Below, piece after piece: positions 11,500 to 64,000 of a DNA stretch of 64,000 bases (positions are counted from its first letter, which is position 1; each line of letters starts with the position of its first letter). Below the pieces are notes generated by a model. The model was not told the DNA's origin. It saw only the letters and a list, made by a program, of their open reading frames with translations, and made no database searches. This DNA is from Sipunculus nudus. Its lineage: Eukaryota; Annelida; Sipuncula; Golfingiida; Sipunculidae. The stretch spans positions 8,831,076-8,895,075 of the forward strand of contig CM049309.1 of NCBI GenBank assembly GCA_026874595.1. Reading direction: 5' to 3'. The position numbers and the translations under genes were made by a program.

Positions 11500-13020
11500 T
11501 AAAGGGGCCTATTCCAATATATTAACTAAAGCGTGCAGCTTTTATCAGAAATAGTCCAGAAAACGGAGATCCTATCGCAAACAGGTTGTTCGTTTTATTT
11601 TAGCCTTGTCTGGGCTTTCGTATTTACGTTTGTACTAAAATACGTAAAATAAAACGTCATTCCGTGTACTGATAGACTAACTCCGCGCCTGCTCATCACT
11701 AAAGTCCATATGGTGAAGTCCTGATATTTGCATATTTGGCGTCACAACGCATTTTGAAAATCCTGACGATTCCCTCGCATTTGCATATCAGGACGTCACG
11801 CTTTATGTGAAAGGCCTCGTTGCTAGGAGAACGCTAATAGGCTATCGACATATCCACGCGCTTGGTAACATTCGCAGGTAGTCCATACATGGACCTTCAT
11901 GTTCTATGATACATCTCTTCTGGATGAAAATTAGTCCATGGGCCTAATGGAAGTGCATTGTAGATACTACCGCGAAGATTTTGTAACGATAGATCAAGTT
12001 CTCTGTGTTCAGATGACATTCGCGGCATTTTGGTATTGTGTCCGTAAGCCACTGTTACGTGACCAACACGCGAATCGTTTCAGCTGTTTCAGCCAGCGGG
12101 GCATGTATTACATTTTGACACTTCAGAAAACTCACTGTGGGCCAGGCTGACTTGCTCAATCTGAGTGTTGTTGCATTTTGTGTAAACAAGCCAACTCGGA
12201 ACATCGATGGTCTGATGTGTATTGGTTATAGCCCAATGAAATGCCCACATGCCCCGTCTCCTTGGATACGCGTCATTTTTTTTTTTTTTTTTTGGCTACG
12301 CACCAAGTCTATGCCATGTTTGGAAAGTCGCCATGCAACTTCACTTGCATGGCCACTTTTCATGACCTTGTGATGCAAGCAGATTTGAACGTACAGTAAG
12401 AACAAAGGAAAATACGCCGCATGTGGGACAACACCTGCTATCACCGAGGCCGAGAGATGTATTTGTTCAGTCTCACTAAACTTGTGTGATGTGTGGCGCT
12501 GACCGTTCCAAAACCGGTGGACCTTACTAGTCAATGAAATAGTTGGCAAGGGCCGTAATTTAGTTAAATAAGTTGCCGCGAGGTAGCAGAACCTGTTCGA
12601 AGCTATCGATCAACAAGTTAGATGGCTTTGAATTAAGTCTTAACCATTGTATTGAATGGGCCAGTCTAGTTTTGTTTATATCAAGGTGTTAGTAACATGT
12701 CGGGGCCCGCCAAAATAATCCAAACACATTTTACATGGACATCTGGATTAAAATCAGATAAGCCAGTTTACCAAATGACATTTTGTAACTGGTGACATTC
12801 CAACTTTCGCAAACATGCAACCATCAACCTTAGTTTATATTTTTGATCAACATTGGTGCATGTACCCCATTTTACAAATTGATACATCCATCAGAGGCGT
12901 TCTAAGAAATTCTTGACAGGAATTACCAAAAGTTCATTAGTATATACACAGCATAAGCCAGAATTCTCATATATTCCACTGAAAAGGTAGTTGAACAGCT
13001 TGCTTTAAAGGATGAACGAA
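11500..13020. repeat. Dispersed repeat family B, copy 1, interrupted by ~1.07 kb
   Basis: The flanks match copies at 35205-35478 and 59330-59770: AAAGGGGCCTATT, GATCCTATCGCA, ACATGTCGGGGCCCGCC, then ATGCAAC.. and AAAGGTAGTTG-like end blocks. In the other two copies CCTATCGCACACAG (or the equivalent) runs directly into CCAGTTTGATTTGTTTA. Here those words are about 1.07 kb apart (about 11590 to 12660), so a segment was inserted here or deleted there. Confidence 0.65.
11700..11840. promoter_or_regulatory. Cluster of octamer, CRE-like and X-box-like motifs
   Basis: Two octamers ATTTGCAT (11726-11733 and 11779-11786) are each followed within ~15 bases by a GCGTCAC or GACGTCAC element (CRE-like, 11792-11799 for the second), in similar spacing. 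GTTGCTAGGAGAAC at 11819-11832 resembles an RFX X-box. Octamers are POU-factor sites typical of histone and snRNA promoters. No gene was identified next to the cluster, so regulatory activity is an inference. Confidence 0.35.
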
Positions 13021-13254
13021 CTGAACTGTCAAATTTATACTATGACAAACTATAACGTTACGACTTAAATAAATACACGGGGAGTGGATGTAGAGATATA
13101 TTCGACCTGTACTTCTAAGCTTGAATATATTCACTCTTTTATTTCTTTACTTTTCTAACACAAATAACCTGATCAATCAATGAAATTAAACATTTAAAAA
13201 GGCTCTGATTTAAGAATTGGCAAAGTATTAAATAGAATCATCAAGACAAAAAAC

Positions 13255-14348
13255 ATGTCACAGGTAAAAAGCTTTATTATTATAGGAGCATGAAAAACAG
13301 AGTGATGGGAGTTTGCTGTGTTGTTGTTGCCCAAGTTGAGAATGTTATCTGGCATTTACAAATCTACATTCAAAACCTTTGTAAGGCCATTTCTCCCTCG
13401 GGTAAAGTATACAAAACATATCAACTCATGACATATAAAGATCATTGCTAATTACTTCAATGCATAAAAAATAAACATATCTGTATCTCTTGAACACAAC
13501 TTGTCACTATAATATAAAAAAGATGTGACTACATAAAATGTATTATACAATGCACGGATGATCTATAAGCTGATACTCTCCAATGATTCCGTTTATATTT
13601 TTTTTAACTTTTAAAACTAACCTCCACACATCTGATGCATGATGCTGCTATTTCCATCAAAGGCATGACATGGGGATTTAAACAAGTAAAAATATTATCT
13701 TAACAATTCACATACACTGATCCCCTTTGCGCTCATCCAAAGACTGATTGAATATTCATGTATATCTGTTTGATACAAAAATCAACGGCACATTGCAACA
13801 GAAGAACTTATGTGTGTCAGTGTGTGCAAAGGACATGCTATGCGCAAGATTATAATGAAATGTACATATGTATGCAATTATACAGTAAACAATGGTTTTT
13901 TAAGCCTAGCTTTACTACAAACTCTGAAGAATACATTTTTGTTACAGTGAATAAAAACCACAACCATTTGCGGATGTCTCCTAAGCTATGTTTATGATTG
14001 TTTTACTTCTGTTAGCCATTTTTGCAAGCTCTGTGTAGAAAGTTTTGACATCTAAACTTGCAGTGAATTCTGGGAAATCACACGGCTGCGCTGCAATCAC
14101 TACAAACAGTGTAATCAGTGGGCATATCCCATACACCATAATGCTTAATATACAGACGTACAAATAAAATATACATGTTATTCCTTCATAGATATAAACA
14201 CTGCAAGCTTTCATCTGTTCACTGAAGCGTTAGATACACGGGCCGTCGCTCTCGACAGGCTAGCAGTTCTAGCATGCAGTCCCATTAAAAAATAGATGGA
14301 TCTCAACATGTCTGAAACAGAAAGGCTCGTCCCTTTCATACTGGATTC
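13255..14348 (-). other. EPB41: Probable terminal 3'UTR exon of the protein 4.1 gene
   Basis: The final coding exon has its stop at 14966 and, eight bases further, a GTAAAT donor. A good acceptor (CTTTGCAG) precedes 14348. On the minus strand AATAAA lies at 13278-13273 and is followed by a T-rich stretch (TTTTTTGTCTTG), so cleavage near 13255 is plausible. The 77-codon open frame inside it (13981-14214) has a hydrophobic N-terminal half but no recognised family and is probably UTR. Confidence 0.5.
13273..13278 (-). terminator. Polyadenylation signal AATAAA
   Basis: TTTATT on the plus strand is AATAAA on the minus strand, at the expected end of the 4.1 transcript, with a T-rich element just downstream. 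Confidence 0.5.
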
Positions 14349-14957
14349 CTGCAAAGACATCAACAGATGATATTTTATGATATTTCTTCAAATATTGCAG
14401 AACTGAGACAGGCCAACTGACCGAAAAGTAGTCTTTCTCAGTTTAATATGTAAAATTGTCCATATGACATTATAGTCTGTTATAAAATGTGGTACGACTT
14501 GTATGTCATCAAAAAATTCTCTCAAGTGAATAAATATCATCTTTCTTACTATCTCCACAACACAACAACATCATATTTACCATTAACCCGCTCCCCAAGT
14601 CTTATATAAATGAACCCCCCAAAAATATCATAAATTTTAATTCTAAAGAAACTTCATGCATCAATGGATTTTCAGTTGTCTTCCTATATCTTTTTTAACT
14701 ATCCCCAAAACTGTCTCTCTTTTGCTAAGTCAAAATTTGACTAAATATTTAATGTTAATTTGTAAGTATATGAACATATCCACTGTGTTAATTATTTCAG
14801 GTATACAAATTTTAATTAATAACATTTGGAGTAACATCAAATTCTTGGTTCAATGATTTAATGAATAAACATTATGTCCATTTCTCGATTTGTATTCACA
14901 GATAGGATAACTGGATATTTCTATATTGAGGATAAGCGGATTTATTTAAGTATTTAC
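14349..14957. other. Probable 3'UTR intron of the 4.1 gene
   Basis: Between the GTAAAT donor after the stop codon and the TTTGCAG acceptor. No coding sequence recognised. Confidence 0.4.
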
Positions 14958-14965
14958 CTTTGTCT

Positions 14966-62096
<47,131 letters not shown>

Positions 62097-64000
62097 CTGT
62101 TAAATGGGAGAATAAGTGTTACTAATGTTAAAATACAGAATTACAGGGATATCAAAAGTAAAGCATGCAAAAAAAGAGCACAGCAATGGTGCATAATACG
62201 CCAGTCACCTATCTGTTGACCTCTGACTTCATTGAATATGTGTGAATTTTGCTGGAAATCAAACAAAGGTGAATTATTCTATGGTAAGGCTTCTGTTTAT
62301 ACATATTTATATTTTAAATTATGATCCTTATTGTGAATGCTAAGGGCTGATTCTCATACTTCATTAGTTTACTAACTCTATTAACAGTGATGCAGTGAAC
62401 TCAAGCCATGGGCAGGGCATGTGGTCACAGCATGATATAGGCTGGTGAGCAAACCAGCCTGTATCTACACATGGCTGATTAAGGGTTTCCAACTGTGTGT
62501 TTTGATGTATGTGCTCTTAGTTCAGCATGTACGCCTTTACATAAAATGATATTCAGTTTAAATGTACTTTGCTATTAGTTTTAACAGAATCCAGATTTTC
62601 TAAATCATTCCTTTTGTTACTATGAAGATAATTGTTATATTAGTGAAATTATAGAAATGTTTATAAATTGAGATTGCAGTATCGTTGCCATTTATTACAT
62701 AAATACTGAATACTATGTACTGATTTTGAGCACACATGTTCATATAACATATATTTTTAATCAGTGTAAAATTCAGAGAAATCTAAGCAGTAACTTTATA
62801 TTATGAGTATATTTGTATTTGATCAAAAACACAGAATTCTTAATCTTAGTGCATTTAGCCCTATCGAGAAAGCGCGAGTCATTTGTAAACTGGCCAATGA
62901 GCTTCCTGCTGACAGTTATTACATAAGGCTAGCGGGACTGTCAACAGGCAGTCAGACACAGAGAGTCCAGCACCAGCCAGCAAGCCAGAAAAATGTTTAA
63001 TGCACGATATGTTTATTTGTAACCTGGAATTAGTAAATTGGAAATAAATGATTGTGAATTGACAAGATTGTTTCTGTCAAGATCCCGCATGACAACAACA
63101 TGGTGGAGAATCTGGGGGTAATTTGCTGTAAATAGCACCACAGCAAAATGAAGCAAAAGAAGAAGAAGAAAAAAAAACTTGACAAAGGCATGTAGAAAAG
63201 ACATGGTTACAATACAAAACATCTCAAATATTAATTATACATAATAATGTCAAGTTTAAAACTGAGAAGTCAAAACTGAAAATGTCATCTGACTATAAAT
63301 TCAAATCCAATCTTTGAAACACTTTCTGGTATATGTTCTGAACCATATCCTAAACAGTGACTCAGGAATGAGCAGAAATTACAATTGCAATAGCTGACAG
63401 CTGTTACAATACATATTACCCATATATTCAAAATGTTTATGTTTTGGGGTGTTCATTCCCTGCATTTTAAACATTATATACTAATACACATAGATAATTT
63501 TCAAATATTCATAAAAATAACAAAATAAAAATTAAGATTTAGATTATGCAGAATGCAGATAATTTTTTTAATTACTCTAGAATTAAGACCAACATATTGA
63601 CTGAATATAATATAACAGATATAACGTGAATACTTATAAATTCCAGAGATTTCCCTATGTTCTTTGTTATATTCAATACTGTGATTTTCGCTGAATGGAA
63701 AAATTACAAGTTCATGTACTCACTAAGGATTTAAAAAAAATAAATAACAAAGTGTCTTCCAAATCCTCTACCCTTACCCTGCGATGGATTCTTATTTATA
63801 TTATGCTGGTACCCCTATCTCCCTGTAATGTCTTAATATAGAGTGTATGTGGTCAACAGATGCGGCTGTACACATGATACATTTCCCACCTGTACATGCT
63901 TAATCAGATTAGCTGTAAAACCTAGCATAGTGTGCATTTCACATTTCCCAGCTGTTCAATAGTACAACAGGTATTTTTAAACAGTAATGCTTTCCGAAAC
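62097..64000. other. Upstream intron of the 4.1 gene (partial)
   Basis: The minus-strand frame of the headpiece exon needs an upstream exon, but none was recognised here. The 65-codon plus-strand frame at 62803-63000 has no supported homology. Confidence 0.5.

Larger units (their letters stand above)
8961..13254. other. Intergenic region between SPO11 and the protein 4.1 gene
   Basis: About 4.3 kb between the SPO11 5' region and the 4.1 polyadenylation site. Two dispersed repeats fill much of it (9060-9535 and 11500-13020). The stretch 9540-11490 has only scattered short open frames without homology that I recognise. Confidence 0.5.

Noticed and set aside
12226-12549. 107-codon minus-strand frame
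   Set aside because: Contains a poly-lysine stretch from a T homopolymer and has no recognisable similarity; lies in the insertion within repeat B.
13981-14214. Small secreted or membrane protein gene
   Set aside because: The 77-codon frame has a hydrophobic N-terminal half but lies in the probable 3'UTR of the 4.1 gene and has no recognised relatives.
62803-63000. Plus-strand 65-codon frame near the right edge
   Set aside because: No recognised similarity and no splice or promoter support; its opposite strand is a 4.1 intron.

Overview
This is animal nuclear DNA: AT-rich, dominated by introns and repeats, with short coding exons that have GT/AG borders and keep frame from one exon to the next. 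The protein families (a meiotic SPO11 and a single protein 4.1 with FERM, FERM-adjacent and C-terminal domains), the lack of a vertebrate-type spectrin-actin-binding segment and the repeat content (tRNA-derived SINEs, short inverted-repeat DNA transposons, a repeat rich in TGACCTTGACC) suggest an invertebrate, most likely a lophotrochozoan such as a mollusc. The species cannot be named from the sequence alone.

Both recognisable genes are on the minus strand. (1) About 1-6.75 kb holds the 5' part of a SPO11 gene: seven coding exons from the start codon at 6736 down to 1512, including the exon with the catalytic tyrosine pair. The Toprim half lies beyond the left edge. (2) About 13.25-62.1 kb holds most of a protein 4.1 gene (pro-orthologue of vertebrate EPB41/EPB41L1-3): 18 coding exons giving 820 in-frame codons, a stop at 14966, and a probable non-coding terminal exon ending near 13255. 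Its first exon or exons lie off the right edge or were not recognised. The order of domains is a lysine/glutamate-rich headpiece, FERM F1-F2-F3, the FERM-adjacent region, a long variable linker and the 4.1 C-terminal domain.

The intergenic stretch 6.75-13.25 kb holds a GC-richer segment near 8.7-9.0 kb that may be a promoter, a 476-bp palindromic inverted-repeat element, and a dispersed repeat that is interrupted by a 1.07-kb segment carrying octamer, CRE-like and X-box-like motifs. The introns of the 4.1 gene carry a 29-unit satellite of 112 bp with an 881-bp higher-order duplication (47.2-50.4 kb), a ~290-bp tandem repeat bearing nuclear-receptor half-sites (44.3-45.5 kb), hAT-like, Tigger/pogo-like and TA-flanked MITEs, four SINE copies (one split by a younger insertion), and several dispersed repeat families. 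No CRISPR arrays, operons, rRNA genes or convincing functional tRNA genes were seen. The two genes are not known to work together; they are tandem neighbours.
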